Made by a program: the position numbers and the translations under genes
Shown here: one piece after another, positions 45,458 to 53,937 of the stretch
Position numbering within the stretch: position 1 is the stretch's first letter
How the letters are laid out: each line of letters begins with the position of its first letter
DNA from: Dryocola sp032051265
GTDB taxonomy: Bacteria > Pseudomonadota > Gammaproteobacteria > Enterobacterales > Enterobacteriaceae
Reading direction: 5' to 3'
NCBI GenBank assembly: GCA_032051265.1
Contig: DAMBYU010000003.1
Span: forward strand, 186,001-250,000
Length of the DNA: 64,000 bases
The notes under the pieces: generated by a model
What the model was told of the DNA's origin: nothing
Seen by the model: the letters and a program-made list of their open reading frames with translations, nothing else
The model's database searches: none

Positions 45458-45857
45458 GATGACTCCTTAGGGAAGTGAGAGGGAGTTTAAAACATTGTTC
45501 CATTTTACTCCCTTCACTCGCTTAACCCCAGGCGAAGAGCCTCAATGATGAATGTGGATCACACTGTGATAAAAAAGGAAGCTTAATCCGTGCGGGCCAT
45601 ACCGCTGGCTGCTCATATTACCGTGAGCTACGCTTAGCGCTGCATGATTACACCCGAAAGCAGAGCATGCTATATCTTACCCTTCAACATAGAGTCAAAA
45701 TGACTTTATTGAGTCAATTCGACTATTTTACCATTGTCATTATGACCCCCATTGCTGCATGGCTTAAAATCTATTCTATTAATAAACAATAAGTTAACTT
45801 GTTGGCATGCAGATTGCTTAAATAAGAATAGATTTCATTTACTCTGTGGAGAACACC
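45458..45857. other. intergenic region gpr/DUF1971 gene with several small palindromes
   Basis: No gene seen in these 400 bases. It holds a 13-base palindrome ATCACACTGTGAT (45558-45570) and a cluster of pentamers AGTCA (45692), TGACT (45701), AGTCA (45712) and CGACT (45720), including a perfect TGACT-N6-AGTCA. The 3' half is AT-rich and probably carries the promoter of the gene at 45858. Confidence 0.5.
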
Positions 45858-46214
45858 ATGGCACATCGCATCCCGGCTGATTACAAACACACCCGTTCCA
45901 CGCCTTTCTGGAATAAAGACTCCGTACCGAAAGCGCTGCTGACTCACCATAACACCAAAAAAGATGTTTATGGCCGCCTGTCCGTTATGGTGGGGGCGGT
46001 AAAATATATCGGCTTTAAAAACGAAAATGATACTACACCGGAAATTGAGATAGTCATTAACGAAGGCTGTTTTGGCGTAAGCCCGCCGCAGTACTGGCAT
46101 CGCATTGAGCTGCTGACCGATGACACCTATTTCAATATCGATTTCTTTGCCGCACCGGAAGCACAACTGGATGGCAAAGGGTTTGGGCAGGTGGTGAATA
46201 CGGCTAAGGGTTGA
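45858..46214 (+). CDS. YeaR-like DUF1971 protein
   Basis: 118 residues of the DUF1971 family (E. coli YeaR and the N-terminal part of TehB-type proteins); small cupin-like fold, function unclear. YeaR in E. coli is nitrate- and NO-inducible. Conserved blocks: HTRSTPFWNKDSVP, YGRLSVMVGAVKY, and PPQYWHRIE followed by LTDDTYFNIDFFAAPE. The ATG at 45858 is preceded by GGAG at 6 bases. Stands alone before a terminator. Confidence 0.88.
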   Translation: MAHRIPADYKHTRSTPFWNKDSVPKALLTHHNTKKDVYGRLSVMVGAVKYIGFKNENDTTPEIEIVINEGCFGVSPPQYWHRIELLTDDTYFNIDFFAAPEAQLDGKGFGQVVNTAKG

Positions 46215-46235
46215 GCGCGGCGTACCTGATAAGGA

Positions 46236-46263
46236 TAAAAACCAGCCGCATGGCTGGTTTTTT
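46236..46263. terminator. bidirectional terminator DUF1971 gene/uxuA
   Basis: AACCAGCC (46240-46247) with GGCTGGTT (46252-46259), loop GCAT, flanked by A-run and T-run, between convergent genes. Confidence 0.85.
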
Positions 46264-46293
46264 AGCCGGAGCAAGGAGCGCTTCCGGTGGCGT

Positions 46294-47367
46294 TTACTGC
46301 TGCCCTTTTTTAGTCAGCGCTTCCCAGAGCCCCAGCAGGTAGGTCGCACCCAAAGCGCGATCGTAAAGTCCATATCCTGGACGGCCCGTTTCGCCCCAAA
46401 TGAAACGACCGTGATCCGGGCGGATATAGCCGTCAAAACCGTTGTCATGCAGCGCCTGCATAACGCGGTACATATCCAGAGAGCCAAACTGTGACGGGTG
46501 CGCTGATTCATAGAAGTCTTTATCTTTAATCAGCTTAATATTGCGGACATGGGCAAAGTGAATGCGCTGCCGACGGGTAAACTCGGCGAGGATCTCATAC
46601 ACATTGTTATCCGGATCTTCAGCAATAGATCCTGTACACAGCGTGATGCCGTTAGCTGGCGAATCTACGGTATCGCAAATCATTGCCAGATCGGCATGGT
46701 TTTTTACAATACGCGGAAGGCCAAAAATAGAATACGGTGGATCGTCCGGATGAATAGCCATTTTCACACCGACTTCTTCACAGACGGGAATAACTTCCCG
46801 CAGAAAATAAAACAAATTTTCCCGCAGCTTAATGTCATCCACATCGCTGTAGCGGGCGAACAATTCCTGCACTTTTGCCAGACGCTCTGGTTCCCAGCCC
46901 GGTAATGCGAAGCCGTTGGAATTATCCAGCACTTCTTTTACAACATCCTCCAGCGACTTATCAATGCCATGCTTTTCAAAAGCCATGGTTAAAGAGCCAT
47001 CCGGCAGGACATAGTTCATGTCCGTTTTCATCCAGTCAAATACCGGCATGAAATTATAACAGATGACTTTTACGCCGAAGCCGGCCAGATTACGGATGGT
47101 TTGCTTATAATTTTCAATGTAGCGATCGCGTTCGGCCGTGCCAATTTTAATATCATCATGAATATTAACGCTTTCAATAACCTCCATTTTCAGGCCAGCG
47201 CTATGCGCCTGCTCGACCAACGCTTTAATTTTTTCAACCGGCCAGATTTCTCCCGGTGGGACGTCATACAGCGCGCCCACAACACCCTCCACCCCTGGTA
47301 CCTGCCGGATATGCTCCAGAGGGATCTTATCTTCCTGTGGCCCGAACCAGCGCATTGTCATCTGCAT
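46294..47367 (-). CDS. uxuA: mannonate dehydratase, short (Firmicutes-like) form
   Basis: Dehydrates D-mannonate to 2-keto-3-deoxygluconate in glucuronate breakdown. 357 residues, against 394 for E. coli UxuA. It lacks the mid-protein insertion and matches the Bacillus-type enzyme as I recall it (IENYKQTIRNLAGFGVKVIC, YNFMPVFDW). Metal and active-site blocks are present: IHPDDPP, TLCTGS, FAHVRN, RPDHGR. ATG at 47367 after AAGGTGG. Divergent from uxaC, its pathway partner. Likely acquired from outside the E. coli lineage. Confidence 0.92.
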   Translation of the reverse strand: MQMTMRWFGPQEDKIPLEHIRQVPGVEGVVGALYDVPPGEIWPVEKIKALVEQAHSAGLKMEVIESVNIHDDIKIGTAERDRYIENYKQTIRNLAGFGVKVICYNFMPVFDWMKTDMNYVLPDGSLTMAFEKHGIDKSLEDVVKEVLDNSNGFALPGWEPERLAKVQELFARYSDVDDIKLRENLFYFLREVIPVCEEVGVKMAIHPDDPPYSIFGLPRIVKNHADLAMICDTVDSPANGITLCTGSIAEDPDNNVYEILAEFTRRQRIHFAHVRNIKLIKDKDFYESAHPSQFGSLDMYRVMQALHDNGFDGYIRPDHGRFIWGETGRPGYGLYDRALGATYLLGLWEALTKKGQQ

Positions 47368-47409
47368 CTTGCATCCACCTTATTCATCGCGTTATGTGCG
47401 GCCAAAACC

Positions 47410-47421
47410 GTACCATACTAG
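47410..47421 (-). promoter_or_regulatory. candidate -10/operator motif before uxuA
   Basis: On the uxuA strand CTAGTATGGTAC, 43 bases before the start. It shares 10 of 12 bases with the motif at 47712-47723 before uxaC. It contains an extended -10-like TATGGT, and could alternatively be an operator for a GntR-type hexuronate repressor, whose half-sites contain TGGTAT. Confidence 0.35.
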
Positions 47422-47680
47422 TATCTTTTTTCAGGGTATTCAGAAACCGGGCTTTAATCAACCCTCTTGTAAAAAATTAATGAAGCAGATGGAGAAAAAA
47501 CGTCTTTCGTTTGGGGAGCTGAGTCTTCCTGGGGGTATTTCTTGATGGTTTCTTTGTAACGGTGAAATATAGCGAAGCCTTTTGCTAATTAATTTTTCCG
47601 CTTCAGTCAGAGCGTGTACTGCATCATGATTTATTAATTTTCTTTATGTTAACTCCTTATTTTTACAGGAGACAGCATTG

Positions 47681-47696
47681 TATGACTTAAGTCACA
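47681..47696. promoter_or_regulatory. CRP-like site in the uxuA-uxaC interval
   Basis: TATGA-CTTAAG-TCACA fits the 16-bp CRP consensus TGTGA-N6-TCACA at 9 of 10 key bases; its core TGACTTAAGTCA is a perfect palindrome. Its centre is about 40 bp before a start site predicted from the TATGGT at 47716, the spacing of a class II activated promoter. The whole divergent interval (47368-47841) shows no other gene. Confidence 0.55.
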
Positions 47697-47711
47697 ATTT
47701 CGCCACTCAAT

Positions 47712-47723
47712 CTGGTATGGTAG
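47712..47723 (+). promoter_or_regulatory. extended -10/operator motif before uxaC
   Basis: CTGGTATGGTAG; TGGTATGGT reads as an extended -10 (TATGGT 47716-47721) correctly placed behind the CRP-like site, 120 bases before the uxaC ATG. The related 12-mer before uxuA suggests a shared control element. Confidence 0.42.
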
Positions 47724-47841
47724 TAGACTTAAAAAGAATGACAGGTGTAACGTGAGCGCCACAAAAAACCTTTCGCATAAAAATTCCAGTGCAACCAGGC
47801 GAGTAAGGTTTACCGAATAATAATCCTTGTGTGGAGTTACG

Positions 47842-49248
47842 ATGACGTTGATTAACAACTGTTTCATGATAAATAACGAGCCGGGAAAGCGGTTGTATTC
47901 TGAGGTGGCAAAAACGTTGCCCATTATTGATTACCACTGCCATCTTGAAGCCCGGGCTATCTGGGAAAACAAAGCGTTTAAAGACATCACTCAACTCTGG
48001 CTGGAAGGTGACCATTACAAATGGCGTGCTATGCGTGCTAATGGCATTGCGGAGCGGAAAATCACCGGAGATGCCCCGGCAGAAGAAAAATTTGAGGCAT
48101 GGGCGCAAACCGTTGAGGCCAGCTTTGGCAACCCGCTCTATCACTGGACTCACCTTGAGCTAAAACATTACTTTCATATTGAAGAGACATTAAGCAGCAA
48201 AAACTGGCGTGGCATAATGGAGCGGTGCAATGCACAACTGTGCCGCGATGATTTTTTACCCCAGGCATTGATTCAGCGTTCAAACGTTGAGGCGCTCTGC
48301 ACAACAGATGGTCCGCTGGACGATCTGGAATACCATCAGTTATTAGCGAAGAAAGCGGATTTTTCGACGCTGGTGCTGCCAACCTTCCGGCCGGATGAAC
48401 TGTTCGAAACTAACCCGGATCTTTTCCTTACCTTTATTTCCCGACTTTCACAGAAAACCGGAATAGCCATCTCCTCTCATAGCGAGTTCCTGGCGGCTCT
48501 CGAAGCGCGCGTGGATTTTTTCCACGCTATCGGCTGCCGGGTTTCCGATCATGGTCCGCTGGAGCTGCGTTTTCGCAAGCTTGATGATGCCGGGCAGGCT
48601 GCCCTGTTTCAGCGTCGTCTGGCAGGTGAAGCTTTGAGTGATGATGAGCATCAGGCCTGGGACAGCGCTATTTTTATCGCGCTAGCCAAAATGTACAAAC
48701 AGCGCGACTGGGCGATGCAGATCCATTTCGGTGCCATTCGCAATAATAATGCGCTAATGCTCGCACAGGTCGGCATCAATAGCGGCTTTGATTCCATTGG
48801 CGATCAGACCCATCTGGCGACAAGTCTTAATGCATTGCTAAGCGCGATGGCTGGAAATAGCGGTTTGCCAAAAACCATCCTCTATAACCTTAACGCCAGC
48901 TATAACGATGTGGTCGCTTCTGCTATTGCAAACTTCCAGAGCGGCGAATACGGGGTTAAATCGCCTCTGCAATTCGGCTCGGGCTGGTGGTTTAACGATA
49001 CGCGACGCGGCATGGTTAATCAGCTCAATACGCTTGCCGATCAGGGGTTACTGGCAAACTTTATTGGCATGCTCACCGACTCACGTAGCTTTGTTTCCTA
49101 CACCCGACACGATTATTTCCGCCGCATCCTCTGCGATCTCATCGGCGGCTGGGTGGAAAGAGGGGAAGTGCCGGCAGATAACGAGATCCTTGATTCCATG
49201 ATTCGCGGCATTTGCGTGGAAAACGCCCGCCGCTATTTTCGTTTTTGA
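47842..49248 (+). CDS. uxaC: glucuronate isomerase UxaC
   Basis: Isomerises D-glucuronate to D-fructuronate and D-galacturonate to D-tagaturonate. The ATG at 47842 after GTGGAG gives 468 residues (E. coli 470). The amidohydrolase-like metal motif DYHCHL is near residue 31; further blocks are AMQIHFGAIRNNN and DSRSFVSYTRHDYFRRIL. Next gene is a transporter 23 bases on. The reductase UxuB or UxaB needed between this step and UxuA is not in the window. Confidence 0.96.
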   Translation: MTLINNCFMINNEPGKRLYSEVAKTLPIIDYHCHLEARAIWENKAFKDITQLWLEGDHYKWRAMRANGIAERKITGDAPAEEKFEAWAQTVEASFGNPLYHWTHLELKHYFHIEETLSSKNWRGIMERCNAQLCRDDFLPQALIQRSNVEALCTTDGPLDDLEYHQLLAKKADFSTLVLPTFRPDELFETNPDLFLTFISRLSQKTGIAISSHSEFLAALEARVDFFHAIGCRVSDHGPLELRFRKLDDAGQAALFQRRLAGEALSDDEHQAWDSAIFIALAKMYKQRDWAMQIHFGAIRNNNALMLAQVGINSGFDSIGDQTHLATSLNALLSAMAGNSGLPKTILYNLNASYNDVVASAIANFQSGEYGVKSPLQFGSGWWFNDTRRGMVNQLNTLADQGLLANFIGMLTDSRSFVSYTRHDYFRRILCDLIGGWVERGEVPADNEILDSMIRGICVENARRYFRF

Positions 49249-49271
49249 CAGGCCAGATACAGGAATAAACT

Positions 49272-50816
49272 ATGAGCCGTAAGAGCAGAAAAGTCACAAT
49301 TCCCGTCAGTATCGGTTACGGAATGACGGATATCATGGGCGGCGGAGCATTTACCGTTATTGGTGCATGGTTGCTGTTCTTCTACACCACTTTCGTTGGC
49401 TTATCACCGGTTGAAGCGGCCTCCATCGTTGCCATCGCTCGTATTGTCGATGCGGTTGTTAGCCTGTTTATGGGCAGCATTACCGACCATTTTTATAAGC
49501 ATTACCTGGGCAAGAAGTTTGGTCGTCGCCGTTTCTTCCTGCTGATTGGTGCGCCGCTGATGCTGGTTTATATCCTGCTGTGGCTAAACGGCATGAACTT
49601 CTGGTTCTACCTTTCCGTCTATCTGGCGTTTGAGATTATCGCCGCAGTGGTATTGATTCCGTGGGAAACTTTACCTTCTGAGATGACCAAAAACTTCAAT
49701 GACCGTACCAAGCTGTCGACCTGCCGTATGTTCCTTTCTGCTTCCGGCACGTTCCTCGCTACCTTTATTCCAGGCATATTGATTAGCCAGCTCGGTGAAA
49801 ATAATGCCGATGCTTATCTGATCAACGGCGTGGTGTTTGCCGTGATGTTCATGGTCTGCGTCTTTATCTCCTGGAAAGTTACCTGGGAGCGTGAGCTGAC
49901 GCCGGAAATGTTGGCTGAGATAGAAAAAGAACGCAAAGTTACTACCGCTGCCGAGAAGCTTGTTGCCATCGGTAACCTGTTTAAGGAGTATGCTTCTACG
50001 CTTAAAGTGCGTGCATTCCGTAAGCACCTGGCAATTTATCTTTTCTCCTTCACCGCGAAGGATGTCTACAACACCGTCTTCGTCTTCTTCTGTGTTTACT
50101 GTCTGAACGTCTCATCTTCGCTTGCGGGAACGCTGTTATCGATGAGTATTGTCGGACTACCGGTGACGCTGCTGGCAGGGATGGCAATTATTAAGTTCGG
50201 CCCTTCCCGTCTCTATGTCTTCGCTTATAGCTTAATGATGCTCTGCCTGGGCGGCTTCTTCCTGGTTTACCAGTTCCCGACAGACAACAAAGTAATGCTC
50301 TTAGTGCTCCTCGCCGGGGTGTATCAGGTTGGACGTTGCGTGCTGGAATTTACCCCCTGGAACGTCTTCCCGTTTATCCCGGATATCGACGAAATGATCA
50401 CCCGCCAGCGCCGCGAAGGTCTGTTTGCTGCGGTTATGACCTTCTCCCGTAAGACAACGGTAGCCATTGCAACCTTTGCTGTCGGTCTGCTGCTGCAAAG
50501 CGGTGGCTTCGTTAAAGGAAGCCAGGTTCAGCCGCAGGAAGCGATCACAACTATTGCGCTGCTGTTATTTGTCGGTACCGCCGGGCTGCTGCTGATTGCG
50601 CTTTGGCAGGCGCTGACCTTCCATCTGAACAAGCGTACGCATATGATTTTTGTGAGTGAGATTGAGCGGCTGAAAGCAAATGGACTGAAACAGGATGTGA
50701 CGCCAGAAGCGCGCCATATTGTGGAGGATCTTACCGGTTATAACTATGACGAACTGTGGTGCGAGGCGTCTCCCAAAGAAGAGAAATTGGTTACCTCGTC
50801 ATCAACGCTGAGCTGA
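49272..50816 (+). CDS. GPH-family (MFS) sugar/hexuronide symporter
   Basis: Probable cation-coupled uptake of a glucuronide or hexuronate, inferred from its place behind uxaC. 514 residues with about 12 membrane segments; family signatures GYGMTDIMGGG near the start, GKKFGRRRFFLL in the first cytoplasmic loop, and IPWETLPSEMTKNFNDRTKL. The long hydrophilic C-terminus (about 455-514) is unusual next to YicJ or UidB-like proteins. No glucuronidase gene accompanies it. Confidence 0.88.
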   Translation: MSRKSRKVTIPVSIGYGMTDIMGGGAFTVIGAWLLFFYTTFVGLSPVEAASIVAIARIVDAVVSLFMGSITDHFYKHYLGKKFGRRRFFLLIGAPLMLVYILLWLNGMNFWFYLSVYLAFEIIAAVVLIPWETLPSEMTKNFNDRTKLSTCRMFLSASGTFLATFIPGILISQLGENNADAYLINGVVFAVMFMVCVFISWKVTWERELTPEMLAEIEKERKVTTAAEKLVAIGNLFKEYASTLKVRAFRKHLAIYLFSFTAKDVYNTVFVFFCVYCLNVSSSLAGTLLSMSIVGLPVTLLAGMAIIKFGPSRLYVFAYSLMMLCLGGFFLVYQFPTDNKVMLLVLLAGVYQVGRCVLEFTPWNVFPFIPDIDEMITRQRREGLFAAVMTFSRKTTVAIATFAVGLLLQSGGFVKGSQVQPQEAITTIALLLFVGTAGLLLIALWQALTFHLNKRTHMIFVSEIERLKANGLKQDVTPEARHIVEDLTGYNYDELWCEASPKEEKLVTSSSTLS

Positions 50817-50832
50817 TACCTGAAAAATAAAT

Positions 50833-50853
50833 GCCGCCCGTAGAGGCGGCGTT
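50833..50853 (+). terminator. terminator after the GPH transporter
   Basis: GCCGCC (50833-50838) with GGCGGC (50845-50850) followed by GTTTAT, 16 bases past the stop. Confidence 0.6.
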
Positions 50854-50959
50854 TATCTTATTCATTGCTCTGATATCATCTGCTTTTTCACATCACTCCG
50901 GGTATGAATACTATTTATTTTATGCACAAGCCTTAAGGGCTCTCGGTAACTTCAATAAG

Positions 50960-51796
50960 TTAATTCAACTTTAGGTTTCGGTGCTCTAAATGTGCACGCA
51001 GTAAAAGCTCCAGACTTCCCTCATTTCCAGGAATATCGAGCAGCGTACAATCAAACTTTGCTACTTTTTGCTGATATGGCAGTAATAATGAATTGTTACG
51101 CAATAAGAAGTGACCAATATTTTCAGCCCGGCTGTGAGCGAGCGCTGGTCCGGCTTTGATAATTGCACCGCATGTAATATCCCCGTCGTGCTGGATGCCA
51201 ATGACGGAATAATAATGATCAAAAACTATAGATTTCCATTCGGGAACGTTGAACTGATGGTACTTAATACCTTCATGCTGTGCGTTACGGAAATCGACGG
51301 TATAGAAAGGCATGAAATCATTGGCTCCTAAACATAGAGAAGTTAAATGCGCCTCTTGTGCATGCCGAACCGTGCCCAATAACACATTCAGGACATACTC
51401 CATCTGGGTCAGCGTCAATTCCAGGGCTACCTCTTCACCATTTTGCAGGAAGAACAGGAAATGCACTCTATCCTGTCCATGCTTCATCACAAAGCTCGTT
51501 ACGCGAAGATCAATAAGCGGATTGTGTATCTCGTCAAGCGTGACCGCAGGAATATTAGCGCTCAACGCCTGCGTATCAGCCATCACCTTATCCCTGATGC
51601 GCTCAGGGTCATGCTGGTGCATCTTTTGCAGCGACCTGTAACAGCTACAGGTCGCAAACATCATCTCTTGCAATTGATCGGGCGGTAAATACAGCAGATG
51701 TTCAGTAGCTGGTGCACTTGAAGACTTAAGAACGATCGCAAGTACGCCTTGTGGTGATTTAATAATTCCAGTATTGATCCCCGTTACTATACCCAT
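50960..51796 (-). CDS. YjeJ-like protein in the microcin export operon
   Basis: 278 residues, no signal peptide or membrane helix. The N-terminus (MGIVTGINTGIIKSPQGVLA) and the central DFMPFYTVDFRNA block recall E. coli YjeJ, a protein of unknown function; this assignment is from memory. Its ATG overlaps the exporter stop by one base (TAATG), so translation is coupled. This ties it to microcin export, modification, regulation or self-protection. It is the last gene of the unit and the only candidate left for an unconventional immunity function. No homologous gene is part of the classical colicin V cluster. Confidence 0.72.
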   Translation of the reverse strand: MGIVTGINTGIIKSPQGVLAIVLKSSSAPATEHLLYLPPDQLQEMMFATCSCYRSLQKMHQHDPERIRDKVMADTQALSANIPAVTLDEIHNPLIDLRVTSFVMKHGQDRVHFLFFLQNGEEVALELTLTQMEYVLNVLLGTVRHAQEAHLTSLCLGANDFMPFYTVDFRNAQHEGIKYHQFNVPEWKSIVFDHYYSVIGIQHDGDITCGAIIKAGPALAHSRAENIGHFLLRNNSLLLPYQQKVAKFDCTLLDIPGNEGSLELLLRAHLEHRNLKLN

Positions 51797-53937
51797 TAAA
51801 TAGTCTCCTTAGTTATCGAATAGGGGGAAGAGGGAATTTGCGACAAATCAATTACCCTGTCCGCACAGGCAATAGTAGAAGGGCGGTGAGCCACAATAAT
51901 TCGGGTTATATTTAATGACTTGATCGATGCATTAATCATTTTTTCGTTGTTGGCATCGAGGTGGCTTGTTGCTTCATCCATAAACAAAATATTGGGTTTT
52001 TGATATAACGCGCGGGCAATCAGCAGCCGCTGTTTTTGGCCGCCGGAGATCCCCGTGCCTAACTCGCCGATAAGGGATTCATAACCCATCGGCATGCGCA
52101 GAATCTCTTCATGAATATTACATTTCATCGCGCATTCAATAATCAGTTGCTGATCAACATCATCATCAAAGCCAGAAATATTATCCGCAATGGAACCGGA
52201 AAACAGGCGGTCTTCCTGCAATACGCAGGCGGTACTGCGTCTAAAATTATTAACGCCGATTTTCTTGATATCGAACCCGCCAATGAAAATCTCTCCGTGC
52301 TCCGGCGTTAACAGGCCTGACATAACCTTTAATAAGGTAGTTTTGCCGATCCCGGATGGGCCAACCAGGGCCACGGATTCGCCCGCCGCAATCGTAATAT
52401 TCATCTTTGAGAAGATGGGCCTGGCAAGCGCATCATACTGGTATGCCAAATCCTGAACCTGTAAAGAAACGCCGACGTTGTCGTCAAAGATCCTTCTTGC
52501 GGGTAACTCTGTTTCCGGTTCGCTGTAAACAATCTCTGAGATACGCTCGTTATGCAGTGACAGCATTTTCAGCTGCATCGCCAGATCGATAAGCGAGGTG
52601 GCACGCTGAGCGAATTGCCCGCGGTAGGCGTTGAACGCCATAAACATACCGATAGTCATGGTGTTATCAATCACCATTAATGCACCCAGCCATAAAATGA
52701 CGACCTGGTCGAGCGAGTTAATAAAGGTGTTGATACCACCGAATAACATATCAAAACGCGTCTGTTTCAGACCGGCATTGCTGACATCAATATTAGTGTT
52801 AAGCCAGTGCTGTGAACGGCGGCTTTTTAAGTTAAGCGATTTTATGGTTGCGATACCGTACAGGGACTCCATAAAGTGGGAGCCTGAACGTGCTCGCTTA
52901 ACTATTAACTCCTCGCTAATGGTACGATAAAATTTATAGGTGGCAATCCGCATCGCTGCGTAGCAGAGCGTGAATCCCAGCACGACCCAAACCAACCAAC
53001 TGCCATACAGGCTTAACATGATGAGCAGGCCCACGATCATGATCGAGTCAATAATGCCCATTACAATGCTGTTAGTGAACGTTGAGCGGATAGTGTCTAA
53101 TGAGGAAAACCTCGATTGTATATCCCCCAGTTGACGCTTCTCAAAAAAGGCCAGCGGCAGGCTAAGCAAATGATCAAAAAAACTGGTTTTCCATTGGACG
53201 TCGGTCAGCGTATTCAGCTTAAGAGACACCCACGCGCGAATCATGCTGACGTAGGTTTTAAAGATGGTAAAAAAAGTTAATCCTGCACAGATTACCAGCA
53301 ATAAGTTTTCATCATGTGCCGCTATGACGTGATCGGTAACAAGCTGGGTCCCCATCGGTAAAAGAAGATTCACCATTTCAATCACGATGGATAACATGAA
53401 TATTTTGGTCAGCGCTGACTTCAGACCAATAATGTTCCGCATTAAATCCAACAATCTGAGGCGGGAGCGTTGTTTTTCTTGCCTGAAATCGCTGTCTGGC
53501 CAGACTTCAAGCGCGATGCCGCTAAAGTTTTCTGACAGTTCTTTCTTATGGACAGTGCGTCTGCCAAGCGCAGGATCGTTAATAACAAAACGGTTGCCCT
53601 TAATCGCCACAAGGACAACAAAATGATTCATTGACCAGTGCATTATGCAAGGCAAACGCAGCTCTTTTACTTCATCAATATCGAGTGACAAGGCGCGGGT
53701 TTTTAGCGCTGCTTTCTGAGCGATGGTGTTCAGTACATTTAATGTCGCTCCCTGGGAAGACGATCCATAGCGGTTGCGAAAATTGAACAGATCGATATCT
53801 TTACCGTAGAACCCACAGATCATAGATAAGCATGCGTTGCCGCACTCTGCTGATTCAGACTGAATAATCATCGGCACTCTGTTTTTAATTGAAAAGTTAA
53901 TTCTTTTAAAAATTTTATCAACCACTTCTTTATTCAT
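51796..53937 (-). CDS. CvaB-like peptidase-containing ABC exporter
   Basis: Type I secretion ATPase that cleaves the double-glycine leader and exports the microcin. 713 residues. The C39 peptidase domain is at 1-150 with the triad Cys32 (SAECGNACLS), His105 (SMNHFVV) and Asp121 (INDPA), the same numbering as CvaB, plus oxyanion Gln26. Membrane domain about 165-445. The nucleotide-binding domain has Walker A GPSGIGKTT, signature ISGGQKQRL, Walker B ILFMDEA and the H-loop VAHRPS. It overlaps the upstream fusion protein by 8 bases. Confidence 0.95.
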   Translation of the reverse strand: MNKEVVDKIFKRINFSIKNRVPMIIQSESAECGNACLSMICGFYGKDIDLFNFRNRYGSSSQGATLNVLNTIAQKAALKTRALSLDIDEVKELRLPCIMHWSMNHFVVLVAIKGNRFVINDPALGRRTVHKKELSENFSGIALEVWPDSDFRQEKQRSRLRLLDLMRNIIGLKSALTKIFMLSIVIEMVNLLLPMGTQLVTDHVIAAHDENLLLVICAGLTFFTIFKTYVSMIRAWVSLKLNTLTDVQWKTSFFDHLLSLPLAFFEKRQLGDIQSRFSSLDTIRSTFTNSIVMGIIDSIMIVGLLIMLSLYGSWLVWVVLGFTLCYAAMRIATYKFYRTISEELIVKRARSGSHFMESLYGIATIKSLNLKSRRSQHWLNTNIDVSNAGLKQTRFDMLFGGINTFINSLDQVVILWLGALMVIDNTMTIGMFMAFNAYRGQFAQRATSLIDLAMQLKMLSLHNERISEIVYSEPETELPARRIFDDNVGVSLQVQDLAYQYDALARPIFSKMNITIAAGESVALVGPSGIGKTTLLKVMSGLLTPEHGEIFIGGFDIKKIGVNNFRRSTACVLQEDRLFSGSIADNISGFDDDVDQQLIIECAMKCNIHEEILRMPMGYESLIGELGTGISGGQKQRLLIARALYQKPNILFMDEATSHLDANNEKMINASIKSLNITRIIVAHRPSTIACADRVIDLSQIPSSPYSITKETI

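Noticed and set aside
46294..47367. uxuA as a truncated pseudogene because it is shorter than E. coli UxuA
   Set aside because: All active-site blocks are present and the length fits the intact Bacillus-type enzymes; it is a different subfamily.
47683..47694. FNR box reading of TGACTTAAGTCA
   Set aside because: FNR sites need TTGAT-N4-ATCAA; the flanks fit CRP better and the neighbours are sugar-acid genes.
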